Shown: in pieces, positions 1-12,645 of the stretch
Position numbering within the stretch: the first letter of the stretch is position 1
Layout of the letters: every line of letters begins with the position of its first letter
NCBI GenBank assembly: GCA_033398695.1
Contig: CM065815.1
Span: 142,025,001 to 142,089,000, forward strand
Reading direction: 5' to 3'
DNA from: Orobanche coerulescens
Lineage: Eukaryota; Streptophyta; Magnoliopsida; Lamiales; Orobanchaceae
DNA: 64,000 nucleotides
Program-made: the position numbers and the translations under genes
Notes under the pieces: model-generated
What the model was told of the DNA's origin: nothing
The model's input: only the letters and a program-made list of their open reading frames with translations
Database searches by the model: none

Positions 1-1464
1 AGTTCATCCATCAATCCAAGTTGAGTACATCAACTAGTGTTAGCATTCATCACTCGGCATTCACCGATATAGGCATATATATCAATATACGTATATACTT
101 ACATATATTTAACATATAATTATATATATCTACATCTATATATATATATATATATACACACATATATATACACATATATATACACACACATATATATATA
201 TACAACCGTATAAATTCATACACTTCGACAACAATGATTTCACGTAGTTACTATTCGTATATGAAGGTACTTGCCTCAAATCCAAAGCACGCAAAGAAAC
301 GGGAAATCACGGTCGGAAACCCTCGAACACCTATAATCCCCAGGCCAAAACAACGATGATACGATTACAACGAGAATCAAGACCAAAAACAACGGAGATT
401 GCAACAAACTATCGAAGGAAAGTTCATTTGAACATTTGATCGAACATCAAATGTTCACTACACCTCAAGAACACTCAAATCACCCTTCGGGTTGAAACGA
501 ACCGAAGATGTGGATATACAATCCATAAAACATTTTTAATAACAAAATCTAACACCAATCGATTTATCAAAATCGGATTTGAAAACGAAATCAAGAATAA
601 AACTCCCAAAAGGTCAATTCTAGGGAATCAAGAAAAATACTTTGATCCAGTGAAGAACAAAGGATTAAATGATGTTAAATACATGATTACTACTAATATT
701 AATCCTACCCATAACGAATTAATCAATGACACGGAATGAATCGAACACTAACATCGAAATCCCTCAAATCACCCAAGACTAGGGTTTCAAGAATTTACCT
801 TGGATTAAGGATGAAGAACAATTGTTGGTGTTGTTAATCCACACCAAGAACTTGTGGAGGAAGGATTATCTGAGATTGGTGATGCTAAATCGCCCAAAAA
901 ATCGCCCGTAAGTCGCTCAAGGAGAAGAGGAATGAGGAGAATGATGAAAATGAATTCTCTCCTCACAAACCCGCTGAAAAAGGGCCAAACTGACCCGCGT
1001 GCCACGGCCCATAACAAGCGTGACGCGGCCTAGAACAAAAAAAAAACGCCCAGCTAATGGCTTAGTTCCGCGGCCCGACAAGCAGAGGGCCGCGGCCCGC
1101 GGTACAACCCACTCCAGCATCAAAAGGCACACGGTGCAGTCTTAGCTATTTCGACCATAACTCCTTCGTCCGGACTCCGATTGACTCACTGTTTGAACCA
1201 TTGGAAAGCTAACTTGATGCTCTATAATACTGAAAAGATTCATAAGTTTTGGAGTTTCCAAGAATTTATGGTGATTCTACAAAGTCGAACTCATACGTGG
1301 AAAAGTCGTTTAAGAACACTGAACTCAACAAAACGACACCGAAACGAACTCGGATGTCAGAAAGTGTAGAATTAATCATTCTCAAAATGACGAAACGGTC
1401 ACAACTAGGATGGACTTCAACCAAAAAAAGAAAATGACCAGAAATCGAAATTGCGGATATCACA
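1..1464 (-). repeat. RE4 left (3') LTR, partial
   Basis: It is closely similar to 14211-15594 and ends GGATATCACA. In minus-strand order it holds the conserved U3 block (about 1330-1151), a GGGCCGCGGCCC-type palindrome cluster (about 1105-1005), a CT-rich leader and a donor-like AAG|GTAAATTC at 794-801. I see no clear TATA box in this LTR. Confidence 0.85.
66..210. repeat. AT/ACAT microsatellite in RE4 LTR
   Basis: Alternating TA runs with ACAC interruptions. The matching position in the other LTR (about 14280-14392) differs in repeat length, as expected for slippage. Confidence 0.85.
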
Positions 1465-1481
1465 TACTACCCTCCTCAAAA
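1465..1481 (-). promoter_or_regulatory. RE4 polypurine tract
   Basis: Read on the minus strand, a purine run of the TTTTGAGGAGGG type lies directly against the 3' LTR, where plus-strand DNA priming is expected. The stop region AAGTTTCGGGACGAAACTT, which also precedes the PPT in the other gypsy copies here, lies just upstream. Confidence 0.65.
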
Positions 1482-1959
1482 GAAGTTTCGTCCCGAAACT
1501 TAAAATAGAGAGCGATGGAACCATAGTTTCAAACAAAATTTGTAAGAATCAAATTTGGATGTGTAAAAGCTACAATAATCCACGAAATTTAACAAAACAG
1601 TTCTGAAATTCGTTCGGAGGATGGTAGGCTAAGTAAAACAAGGTAGTTTAAAATCGTCGAGAGGATCACAAATGAGTTACCAACAATGAAAAGTTACACC
1701 ATACAGAAAATACTAATAAAAGTACGGGTAATACATTCGTCTATACTAAAAAGACATTACGACCCCGAAACTTAGAACAACAAGAGTTGGAAACGTAAAG
1801 CAATGAAATGAAAAACGATCGAAGTCACGATTGTTGGAACCAGCAACGATTAAGACACAGTACAAAATCTTCATTCTCCCATACTAAGATCTTCAGAAGG
1901 AAACATAGGGTTTCGGGACACTCTCTCGTCACTTGCTCTATTCTCCAATAGGGTAGCAT

Positions 1960-2450
1960 TCTTTGCTAATTTGGAAACTATCTCACAGTGTTTCTCCTGA
2001 TGACCTTCACACCCACACCGGTAACAAGTCCAGAGTGGAAAGGGACAATTTGCACGAACATGTTCCTGATGGTTTCAGTTGAAGCACCTCCTCTTCTTAC
2101 CGAGAGTCACCGATGCCGGTTTGGGATTTCCAGCGCCCACTCCCAGCTGCGAAGACGACACGTTCGAACGACGTTAGGGTTTGGGAGCCTTAGTCTTCCA
2201 GAAATTTTCCATATGTCCTCGGTCTCTTCACTTCGCTCGTGGGCTCGACCACTGAGGAGATTTCATAGGATATCGTTTGATCTTGATACTCCTTCACCGT
2301 AGCATGAATCGTTGTCATACGAACCACCTCGCCACTTCCATTTGCATCATCACGTCTACGTCCGTCGAGGCTTGACATACTAACGCATATAATACCGTTC
2401 AACAATATTAATTTATTAGTCGTACAGTATACCACAGTTATCAACACGAG
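1960..2450 (-). pseudogene. RE4 gag remnant with tandem CCHC knuckles
   Basis: Nucleocapsid part of gag. In about 2090-1975 (minus) two zinc knuckles can be read. The first fits C-X2-C-X4-H-X4-C except that its second cysteine is a TGA stop; the second is complete (C-Y-R-C ... H ... C). Upstream, at 2447-2190, a frame carries text resembling the gag stretch before the knuckles in RE1 and RE2 (K-x-Y-Q ... E-x-K-R-P). No protease or reverse transcriptase follows in this element. Non-functional. Confidence 0.6.
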
Positions 2451-2454
2451 GTTT

Positions 2455-3261
2455 AGTTAGCATCCTTAGAATAACGGTAATATCGTAAATCACAAAGTTT
2501 TCTGAAGTCAATTTCGAGTCCTTCGACGAGGACGATCATTATATATATGCACTTAATGAAAATAAATTTTTGAAAAAGAGGGCTAGTCACGTTACGCCCA
2601 AGACTTGTAAATACTGTCCTTTATTTCGGAAGAGGAAGTTTATACAACGACTCTAAAAATTATTTTTGAGTAATGTAAAAAGGTAAATTAAAAATTGAAT
2701 CGCAATTAATTTGAAATATTTCAAAACTGTTGAGTCCCAAATACCAGAATTTTGAAAATCTTTCCTCTTCTACCAAAATATTTAATCGAAAGGATTTTTA
2801 ACCGAGATACGTGACCATTTGACATGACGACATTAAATCATGGGTTCACAATGTTAGAAATTTTCAAAGCACCACTTTAAAATATTCGTGATATTCCGGA
2901 ACCCACTAGGCTAAAAACCATTTTAAAAAAAATGTTCAAAATGCCAAAAAGGCCGATGACAGTAATATTTTCAAATACTCACAAAAGTCATTTATAAAAT
3001 ATCAAATACCATCATAAAAATACCGTCAAAACGTGCAAGACCAAAATGCCAAAACTCAGTTTAGGGAATCGGTTTTAAGAAATAGAACTCGGTTTGCAAG
3101 ATACCAAAAGCCATTTCAAAGTACTCACGCAGCGGATAAAATTAACACTCATAAATTTATTCTAATGAAATGTAGAAACCGATAAATATGCTCGACTTCC
3201 GAAGCATACTACATAACCATTTTTACTCGGACCGACTACGCATGATATATCCTAAAACAAT
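2455..3261. other. RE4 internal non-coding remnant
   Basis: AT-rich with no supported gene. Read on the minus strand, 3130-2600 has stretches resembling the 3' end of the solo LTR at 20580-20760 (CGCTGCGTGAGTA, GGCTTTTGGTATCT). Part of it may be LTR-derived debris. Confidence 0.4.
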
Positions 3262-3266
3262 AATAT

Positions 3267-5580
3267 TGTAACACCCCAAACTAGGCGGATATTACAGTGC
3301 CATAGATCCCCAACTGGGACCCACCAGGCAATGAAAATGAATGAATTACACAAGATAAATGTAGTACCGAACTACATTACAACAATAATTACTCCGATGA
3401 GGAGTTTAGTTACAACACACCAGGACAATACCGAATACTAGTGTATTTTATATGAAGATAAAATTCACAACACTGAATGAAACGGAGTATTCAAATGAAA
3501 GTCTGCAGCGGAAAATAAAGGACAATAACATGAATAACTGAAAGATCGGGGCCCCCTACTAGTATCACTAGGACTCCTCGACATCAACATGCTATTCCCG
3601 TGCGTTTGCCTTGCCATGACCTGAAAAACAAAATCCCCAAACGGGTCGATTACAAAGAACAACAATCCTCAAGGGTTGAAAATACACAATTATGATTAAT
3701 CAAGTTATGAAATATTCTTAGTTACGAATTACGTCGAAGAGGAGTATCATAGTACGCCCGTAATGTTCTGTGTAAGTGTACAACACCCGTCCGTGTACCT
3801 AATTAGTCTCACGGTGTAACGCTTTCCCGTGTGCACGGTCTAATGTATCGGTGAACCCAATACAATAACCATCGTGTGCCCGACTAAAAATTACACACAG
3901 CCACATCCGGCCACGCAATATGAACCCAGAAGGTCATATGAACGAGAATGACCGTAATGAATATCAATGAATAAATAATAATCTGACAAAGTCAAGAATG
4001 ACTCACCGAGATGAGGGTAATAATGAAATGAATGATAGCTCAACGAAAAGATTGGAACCGTCGTTCCTTATGGTCAAGTGATTAATTGACATTAACAAGT
4101 TTTAATATGATTAATACAATGATGAATGAGTTATGATTATGAATGATCAGCAACAAAAGGTATGAATATCCTTTTAACCGAGTAAGAATTAACTTACTAA
4201 ATACCGATGAAGAAAGTCCTTCCACGAACAAATGTCCTAAATGAAGTGTCGGTCGCACGAACAACCTTAATTCAATACAATTACCGACAATCCGATCAAT
4301 ATACGAATCAAACACGAATATAACGAACTCAAAACGTCGATATGATAAAACTAAGTCCATTGAGGCATTAAAACAAACACGTTGCGTCCAAACTCCGATT
4401 GTTTATAATCAAACTTCAATATACCAATATCAAATCCCCCAAGAAGTGTTTCAAACCAACAAAACATCTCCAATACGATCAATAATCCGATATGAATATC
4501 CAAAAACGTGATTATAACAACAATTAGTCGAAAATTCCCAATTCCAACTCGATATTCAAAGTGTTCTTGAATAATCCCTCAATAATCCAATGAATCCTTA
4601 TACAAACTCATAATCATATACATATCCCTTCATATATCATGATTATAACGTCCAAAACATCGTATCTCAACACAAAAATCGAAATCCAAGGTGTTGAAAG
4701 AATTACCTCTTGAAGATACAAGTACTTTAATCCGAAGAACACGCGTTAGATTGATTATCCGGGCTTCACGATCGAAAGGAGATGAAGAAAATCAAACACC
4801 CAAATGATTTGTGAAGGAAAAACCCTCCCTCAAGCCTTCTCTCTCGGTTGAAGGTGAAGAAAATGAAGAAAAATGGGCTGAAATGCTGAAAAAATGAATT
4901 TAAGGGAGTTGACTGCCTGCCGGACACGGCCCGTGCGATCGGCAGTCGTGTCGCATACCGTGGCCGACAGGACTCGACCGTGTCTGCCCGGACACGGTCG
5001 CGGTGCGGAGGGCCTTCCGACGATGACCCGTTCGACGGCTGACTCGGCATGACTCGGCCGTGCGCGGCACGGTCGGGCGTCTTTGGCGACGATTCAGCTT
5101 ATCGGAAGGGTTCGACTCGGCCGTGCGGGCGACGGTCGGGTCTGAGGCGAACACCTCGGCATTTTCGGGACGAGTGCAGGCAGGCCGTGTCGGACGACAC
5201 GGCCGAGTTCGTTCGGCAGTGATCGGCCAACAACTGCAAAATGAGCGGTTGAGCTAAAACGACCATAACTCTCTCGTCCGGACTCCGATTGACTCACCGT
5301 TTGAACCATTGGAAAGCTAACTCGATGCTCTATAATATTGCAAAGATTTAGAATTTTTGGAGTTACCAAAAATTAAAGGTGATCTAACAAAGTCGAACTC
5401 ATATGAGGAAAGTTGAAACAATGAACAATAACGATACACAACTCGAAGTTTTTGCGAACGGTGAACACGGTGAAAGAACATGATTGATGAATGATTATAA
5501 TTGAGTGAAAATACACTGAGTGACAATTACATACTGATAATTACTGAATGAAAATGAATGAATTACAACCGGGTATTACA
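3267..5580 (-). repeat. RE3 3' LTR
   Basis: About 2.3 kb, near-identical to 10084-12415. In minus order it holds the conserved U3 block (about 5440-5259), a GACACGGCCGTGTC-type palindrome array (5215-4913), a degenerate TATA (CTTAAATT), a CT-rich leader and a donor-like AGAG|GTAATTC at 4706. Many differences from its partner replace CTG with TC or TCG. Confidence 0.93.
4913..5215 (-). repeat. CGGCCG palindrome array in RE3 U3
   Basis: GC-rich block in AT-rich surroundings, made of variants of ACACGGCCGTGT and half-sites GACACGG/CCGTGTC, closely spaced. It is directly upstream of the presumed transcription start in minus orientation. The open frames here are compositional, not genes. Confidence 0.75.
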
Positions 5581-5593
5581 TACACCCCCCCTT
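5581..5593 (-). promoter_or_regulatory. RE3 polypurine tract
   Basis: Minus strand reads AAGGGGGGGTGTA directly against the 3' LTR, a typical gypsy PPT. Confidence 0.85.
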
Positions 5594-5614
5594 AAAAGAG
5601 TTTCGTCCCCGAAA

Positions 5615-8146
5615 CTAAGGGTCAAACAACTCGGGATAACTCTCCCGCATATTCATCTCGGTTTCTCAAGTGGCCTCTTCGACTCCGTGTCTAGACCACT
5701 GAATCTTAACCAAAGGAATCGTCTTATTTCTCAACTGTTTGACTCGCCGCTCTAACACTGCACAGACGCTCCTCGTACGAATGATCATCCGCGATCTCGA
5801 TTTCGTCGAACTGCAGTATGTGACTCGGGTCGGCAACATACTTTCGCAACTGAGAGACATGAAACATATTATGAATTCGGCTCAACGCCGGAGGTAAAGC
5901 CAATCGATAAGCTAACTCGCCTACTCGATCCAAAATCTCAAACGGTCCAATGAATCTCGGACTCAACTTTCCCCTCTTCCCAAAACGGAAGATACCACAA
6001 CTCGGGGATACCTTGACCAACACATGGTCACCAGCCTCGAACTCTAATGGTCGGCAGCGGTTATACGCATATGATTTACGCCGACTCTGAGCGGTCAACA
6101 AACGACTCTTGATCAAAGTTACCTTTTCCCGGGCGGCTATAAGCATATCGGGCTCGGTGCCGATTGATTCTGACAAGTCATCCCAACACAAAGGAGAGCG
6201 ACAACGACGACCGTACAAGGCCTCGTAAGGTGTTATCTTAATGGAAGCATGCCAACTATTATTATACGTGAACTCGATCAATGGTAGTTGGGCTTCCCAA
6301 TCGTCCTTCCAATCGAGGACGCAAGCTCTCAACATGTCCTCTAATGTCTGAATAGTCCTCTCTGATTGTCCGTCGGACTGAGGATGAAAGGCAGTACTGA
6401 GATTAAGCTGAGTTCCCATAGCACGATGAACTGATTTCCAAAAATGTGACACAAACCGTCCGTCACGATCGGAAACGATACTTTTAGGAGTACCGTGCAG
6501 TCTCACTATCTCTTTGATGAATAGCTGGGCAAGTCTCTCGGGACCCCAAGTATCCTTAATCTCAAGAAAATGAGTTGATTTAGTTAAGCGGTCCACAATC
6601 ACCCAGATTGTATTCATGCCACGACGACTCGTCGGCAAACTCGTGATGAAATCCATAGAAATGTCTTCCCACTTCCACTCTGGAATAGGGAGAGTTTTCA
6701 GCATACCCGCCGATCGCTGATGTTCAATCTTGACTTGTTGGCAAGTTAAGCATCTCGAAACAAATTCTGCGACTTCTCGCTTCATATTACTCCACCAGTA
6801 ATTTTGTTTCAAGTCTTTATACATCTTGCTAGACCCCGGGTGAACAGAATAAGGGGTAGCATGAGCTTCTCTCAAAATAGAGTTTTTCAACTCGTCATTC
6901 GCCGGTACGCACAACCGGTTCTTAAACCTCAAAAGTCCATCCTCGTGGACCACGAATCCAGGGGCTTTCCCCTGAGCCACATCTTCACGAATGCGCAACA
7001 ATCGAGTCGAACCACGATTCTCCACGATTGCATCCTCAAGAGATGATGAAATCTCTAACATACAAAGCTGTCCCTGAACTCGCTGAAGCCAGACCTCGAT
7101 CTCGGGTCTAAGGAATTCCTGTTGAAGCTCCTTCTGAACTGTTAAACGAGCAAGCATCTGCTCCTGAACGGACTTACGACTCAAGGCGTCGGCGACAACG
7201 TTTGCCTTCCCCGGGTGGTAAAGGATCTCGATATCAAAATCTTTGATTAGTTCCAACCACCGCCTCTGTCGCATATTTAACTCCTTGTGAGTAAATATAT
7301 ACTTCAACTCTTGTGATTGGTGAAGATCTGACAGGTGATGCCATAAAAGTAACGACGCCAAATTTCCAACGCGAAAACCACGATTGCTAGCTCCGGCCGT
7401 GGGTTGGATAATTAACCAGCTAATCCGAGGAAACATCGGATTTACTTAATATCTTTCGGAGGTTGCCAATCTCGGATAGTCTCCGTCTTCTGAGGGTCGA
7501 CACGAACTCTGTCAGATGAAATTACATGTCCGAGAAAGTCACCTCGGACCTCCAGAACTCACATTTGGAAAACTTTCCATAAAGTTGTTCTCGTCGCAAC
7601 ACGTCGAGAACCTGATGAAGACGTACCTCGTGTTCCTCTTGGCTACGAGAATAAATCAAAATGTCATCGATGAAGACAACAACAAACTGATCTAAAAAAG
7701 TCGATGAAAACCCGATTCATTGACTCCATGAATACCGCAGGTGCAATAGTTAGTCCGAACGGCATAACTACGAACTCATAATGACCATAGCGTGTATGGA
7801 ACGCTGTCCTCAATATCCGACTCTCGAATCCGCAATTGGTGATATCCAGATCTTAAGTCGATCTTGGAAAATACTGAAGCTCCCTGAAGTTGATCTAAAA
7901 GATCATCAATACGAGGTAAAGGATACTAATCTTGATCATCACCCTGTTCAACTCCTGGTAATCGATACACAAGCGAAAAGAACTATCATTCTTCTTGACA
8001 AACAGCATTGGTGCTCCCCACGGGGACGTACTCGGTTGGATATAACCTTTCTCGAACAATTCCTCAAGTTGATTCTTCAACTCTCGCATTTCGGTCGTGG
8101 CCATCCGATACGGTGCCTTCGATAAATGGGACGTACCGGCTCCCAC
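5615..8146 (-). pseudogene. RE3 pol: RT, RNase H, integrase, chromodomain
   Basis: The longest intact frame (7436-5724, 570 codons) starts inside RNase H (about residues 45-90, ending in the VADALSRK boundary motif). It then carries a complete integrase: the zinc finger with H192, H199, C229 and C232, and catalytic D262, D323 and E359 with D-35-E spacing. After the GPFEILDRVG segment, a frameshift near 5730 throws the chromodomain-like tail (LVKIQWSRHGVEEATWE) into another frame, ending at a stop near 5615. Upstream, RT runs from about 8146 with frameshifts. The fingers segment with LCIDY is readable at about 7925-8130, and the F-I-D-D catalytic motif at about 7665. Integrase would insert the cDNA, and the chromodomain family directs targeting to chromatin. 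Tekay-like by chromodomain text and PBS. Confidence 0.9.
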
Positions 8147-8204
8147 TCACTCCTGAATTCCATTACTCTATGTGAAGGCAACCAGATAACTCGTCTGGAA
8201 ATAC

Positions 8205-8440
8205 ATCGTCAATCGATGACAATGATACCACGAATGATTGAACATTTCGATTGCCCGAGAATGGTCAATCGATAAAAAGAGATACCAATAATGATTGAAC
8301 AACTCGATTGCCTTAGAAAGGCCAATCGATGAAGATGATACAAGAAATGATTGAATAACTCGATTGCCTTAGAAAGGTCAATCGATGAAAATGATACAAT
8401 GAATGATTGGATAGTTCGATTGCGGAATTTCTCTGCTTCG
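8205..8440. repeat. 56-57 bp tandem repeat, about 4 copies
   Basis: The segment CGATTGCC...GTCAATCGATGAAAATGATACAA recurs with CGATTG at 8248, 8305, 8361 and 8417 (periods 57, 56, 56). Each unit carries inverted CGATTG/CAATCG, so it can fold. It lies in the decayed protease region of RE3. Confidence 0.85.
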
Positions 8441-8938
8441 CCATAATAAAATTTCTACTGGAACAACGGGGATTACTTCCCTGAAGCACACATTCGACAA
8501 CCAACGACGGAAAGATAGTGACCAAACGCTAACAAGCACTGAGGATAGTATCAAGACGGTTAAGCCAACTAATACCGAAAATTAAGTCGTCCTAAGATAA
8601 ATTCACCACGATTAGATCCATCAATCAATCGCGGTCGTTAAGCTTAATTCGGTATGATTCCGAAAATTCTTCCATCGTCAGGTAGACCGATGGTATGAGG
8701 TCCACAAGCAGTAGGACTATCCCGAAATAAGTCTATTCAAGCATGATTCGAAAATGAATGAATGCGGTGTACAAAGATCAAAAGGTACACACAAGTTGAA
8801 ATAAAATTACGAGTATACCCGAAATCATTGGTCAGGATCGTCGATCCTCCTCATCATATGAATGCAGGACTTGCCGGCCCCGAACCGGACGCTCCGTCTC
8901 GATAAATACGAGCTCCAACTCTATTTGCTTCCATTGTC
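8441..8938 (-). pseudogene. RE3 decayed protease region
   Basis: Positioned between RT and the gag zinc knuckles, where the aspartic protease belongs. Only short stretches suggest the family, and I find no readable D-S-G-A motif. Assigned mainly by position. Confidence 0.35.
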
Positions 8939-9540
8939 TTAAACGATGATGATAAAGCGATCGATTAAACGCCGGTTGCTTGGGGCTCGAGATGCGCGGA
9001 GCCGACTTGGAGTCCTTTCGGCAAAACGGGCCTTATGCCCAAAATTCCCACAATTATGACATGTGATAGACGGCGTCGTACACCTAGTCTTGAAATGGCC
9101 GGCGCCCCACGGTTGAAACAGATGATGGCCGACCGGCATTTGCTCGGGATCGAGATCCGTAGGATTAGGCGCCGTAGGAGGTCGCTCACAAACGATAGGA
9201 CTCACACGAGGCTTCTTGAAGGTTGACTGACCGCCTTCGGATAGATTACACTTCATTGATTTCTGTTGACATATGCGGAGTTCCGCTCGGCCAATTTGCT
9301 TAGCAGCTGGCTCGTACGGGAGAGTTCTCTCGATTAATCCGGTCAGAGTGGCGCAATGATGATTGAGCAACTGCACATGGGTCATCATGGCCTGCATAAA
9401 AGTGAGTGGATCAACCCGTACATCTTCTCGATCGAGCGAGTCACAGGCACGATTTCCGGCGATGAGTGATTATTTCTCGGGTTTCGGTCCGCACCTTCTC
9501 TCCCGTGCATCCTGACAGACTCTCTCCATCTTGAAGTAGG
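8939..9540 (-). pseudogene. RE3 gag nucleocapsid remnant
   Basis: The 152-codon frame at 9397-8939 and an overlapping shifted frame carry two zinc knuckles. The first is split between frames (CFNRGAP / GHFKTRC). The second reads C-H-N-C-G-N-F-G-H-K-A-R-F with alanine where the last cysteine should be. The capsid part seen in RE1 and RE2 (WW-A/G-VGPKD, EYCPWPVRQ region) is not recognisable upstream. RE3 therefore lacks a usable gag and would depend on others for particles, unless the sequence is faulty. Confidence 0.65.
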
Positions 9541-10062
9541 AAGGTCGCATAATGATTATATTTCCCGCATGATTAGCACGTTATGATTATGTCATGAGAT
9601 GATGAAAATGAGTATACATGCTCTAACTTAGTGATTATATGAATGATTTCTTGAAGTTACATGATTATCTCGATGAAATTCTTGAAATGATTATCTTGAA
9701 TAACTTAACAAGATTGATAATATGATCATCCAGTTGACAAGCGAGTAATGAAATGAATTGAGTAATTAACGAGTTAACATGATCGTCCTGATTATTAACT
9801 GAGTAATGAAATGAATTGAGTGATTGATGAGTTAATATGATCGTGCCGATCATAATGAATGATGATGTTTGAGGATTGTTAAATGATGAATGATGAATGA
9901 ATGACTATTGCGAGAAATTATACCATGGCGTTAGAAGTCTTACAGTTCTTTGGTCCGATTGGCTCGGCATACGCACAGGTCACACGTGACGCGAAAGTCC
10001 AATGATACTAGTCCGATGACGATGATTTCAAATGAGACATGACTTGGAGGGTAGTATTCAAA
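9541..10062. repeat. RE3 leader/5' gag region replaced by ATGATT-rich repeats
   Basis: Low-complexity ATGA/TGAT-rich sequence. It includes a tandem duplication of about 58 bp starting GAGTAATGAAATGAATTGAG at 9743 and 9801. I find no supported gene where the N-terminal half of gag should lie. Confidence 0.6.
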
Positions 10063-10067
10063 ACCAC

Positions 10068-10079
10068 GCTCCGATACCA
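10068..10079 (-). promoter_or_regulatory. RE3 primer binding site (tRNA-iMet)
   Basis: Minus strand reads TGGTATCGGAGC four bases from the 5' LTR end, matching the 3' end of initiator tRNA-Met as used by plant gypsy elements. Confidence 0.88.
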
Positions 10080-10083
10080 ACTC

Positions 10084-12415
10084 TGTAACACCCCAAACTA
10101 GGCGGATATTACAGTGCCGTAGATCCCCAACTGGGACCCACCAGGCAATAAAAATGAATGAATTACACAAGATAAATGTAGTACCGAACTACATTACAAC
10201 AATAATTACTCCGATGAGGAGTTTAGTTACAACACACCAGGACAATACTGAATACTAGTGTATTTTATATGAAGATAAAATACACAACACCGAATGAAAC
10301 GGAGTATTCAAATGAAAGTCTGCAGCGGAAAATAAAGGACAATAACATGAATAATCGAAAGATCGGGGCCCCCCTACTAGTATCACTAGGACTCCTCGAC
10401 ATCAACATGCTATTCCCGTGCGTTTGCCTTGCCATGACACGAAAAATAAAATCCCCAAACGGGGTCGATTACAAAGAACAACAATCCTCAAGGGTTGAAA
10501 ATACACAATTATGATTAACTGAAGTTATGAAATATTCTTAGTTATGAATTACGCTGAAGAGGAGTATCATAGTACGCCCGTAATGTTCTGTGTAAGTGTA
10601 CAACACCCGTCCGTGTACCTAATTAGTCTCACGGTGTAACGCTTTCCCGTGTGCACGGTCTAATGTATCGGTGAACCCAATACAATAACCATCGCGTGCC
10701 CGACTAAAAATTCCACACAGCCACACCCGGCCACGCAATATGAACCCAGAAGGTCATATGAACGAGAATGACCGTAATGAATATCAATGAATAAATAATA
10801 ATCTGACAAAGTCAAGAATGACTCACCGAGATGAGGGTAATAATGAAATGAATGATAGCTCAACGAAAAGATTGGAACCGTCGTTCCTTATGACTGAAGT
10901 GATTAATTGACATTAACAAGTTTTAATATGATTAATACAATGATGAATGAGTTATGATTATGAATGATCAACAACAAAAGGTATGAATATCCTTTTAACC
11001 GAGTAAGAATTAACTTACTAAATACCGATGAAGAAAGTCCTTCCACGAACAAATGTCCTAAATGAAGTGTCGGTCGCACGAACAACCTTAATTCAATACA
11101 ATTACCGACAATCCGATCAATATACGAATCAAACACGAATATAACGAACTCAAAACGTCGATACGATAAAACTAAGTCCATTGAGGCATTAAAACAAACA
11201 CGTTGCGTCCAAACTCCGATTGTTTACAATCAAACTTCAATATACCAATATCAAATCCCCCAAGAAGTGTTTCAAACCAACAAAACATCTCCAATACGAT
11301 CAATAATCCGATATGAATATCCAAAAACGTGATTATAACAACAATTAGTCGAAAATTCCCAATTCCAACTCGATATTCAAAGTGTTCTTGAATAATCCCT
11401 CAATAATCCAATGAATCCTTATACAAACTCATAATCATATACATATCCCTTCATATATCATGATTATAACGTCCAAAACATCGTATCTCAACACAAAAAT
11501 CGAAATCCAAGGTGTTGCAAGAATTACCTCTTGAAGATACAAGTACTTTAATCCGAAGAACACGCGTTAGATTGATTATCCGGGCTTCACGATCGAAAGG
11601 AGATGAAGAAAATCAAACACCCAAATGATTTGTGAAGGAAAAACCCTCCCTCAAGCCTTCTCTCTCGGTTGAAGGTGAAGAAAAGGAAGAAAAATGGGCT
11701 GAAATGCTGAAAAAATGAATTTAAGGGAGTTGACTGCCTGCCGGACACGGCCCGTGCCGATCGGCACGGTCGTGTCGCACAGCTGGCCGACAGGGACTCG
11801 ACCGTGTCCTGCTTGACACGGTCGCGGCGCGGAGGGCCTTCCGACAGTGACCCGTTCGACAATGACTTCGGCATGACTCGGCCGTGCGCTGCACGACACG
11901 GCCGTGGGCCGGGCGTGACGATCCCAGCTTATCCGGTAGGGTTTGACTCGGCCGTGCCTGTCGACAGGGTCGGGTCTGAGGCGAACACCTCGGCATTTTC
12001 CGGACGAGTACGGAACGGGCCGTGTCGGACGACACGGCCGAGTTCGTTCGGCAGTGATCGGCCAACAACTGCAAAATGAGCGGTTGAGCTAAAACGACCA
12101 TAACTCTCTCGTCCGGACTCCGATTGACTCACCGTTTGAACCATTGGAACGCTAACTCGATGCTCTATAATATTGCAAAGATTTAGAATTTTTGGAGTTA
12201 CCAAAAATTAAAGGTGATCTAACAAAGTCGAACTCATATGAGGAAAGTTGAAACAATGAACAATAACGATACACAACTCGAAGTTTTTGCGAACGGTGAA
12301 CACGGTGAAAGAACATGATTGATGAATGATTATAATTGAGTGAAAATACACTGAGTGACAATTACAGACTGATAATTACTGAATGAAAATGAATGAATTA
12401 CAACCGGGTATTACA
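10084..12415 (-). repeat. RE3 5' LTR
   Basis: Pairs with 3267-5580. The palindrome array is at about 12055-11741, the conserved U3 block at about 12275-12096, and the donor-like GTAATTC at 11527. As the 5' copy it would drive transcription leftwards. Confidence 0.93.
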
Positions 12416-12420
12416 AATAT

Positions 12421-12645
12421 CACTAACAAGTTCCAACCCCTTGTTCACATTAAACACATTAGCACGATATAATCAAATACATATATAAGGGGACTTACGA
12501 TAGGGAGACTTACTATCACGGATTGCCTGAAGATGATGTTGGAATCAGGATACTAATCACAACTCTGATGCGCGCGACTTACACCGGACATGGACTTGAC
12601 CCAACGGCCTAGGTTTTTCGCAAACCTAAGCTCTGATATCATATA
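12421..12645 (-). other. RE4 leader with tRNA-iMet-type PBS
   Basis: Internal RE4 sequence left of its 5' LTR. At 12625-12641 the minus strand reads TGATATCAGAGCTTAGG, one base off the standard TGGTATCAGAGC start. No gene. Confidence 0.75.

Larger units (their letters stand above)
3267..12415 (-). mobile_element. RE3: complete Tekay-like gypsy element, minus strand
   Basis: Two LTRs (3267-5580 and 10084-12415) begin TGTAACACCCC and end GGTATTACA. The 5-bp target duplication AATAT is exact at 3262-3266 and 12416-12420. The tRNA-iMet PBS is beside the right LTR and the PPT beside the left LTR, so transcription runs right to left. The internal region encodes remnants of gag and pol in the order gag, (protease), RT, RNase H, integrase, chromodomain. 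It is inserted in RE4. Confidence 0.95.
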
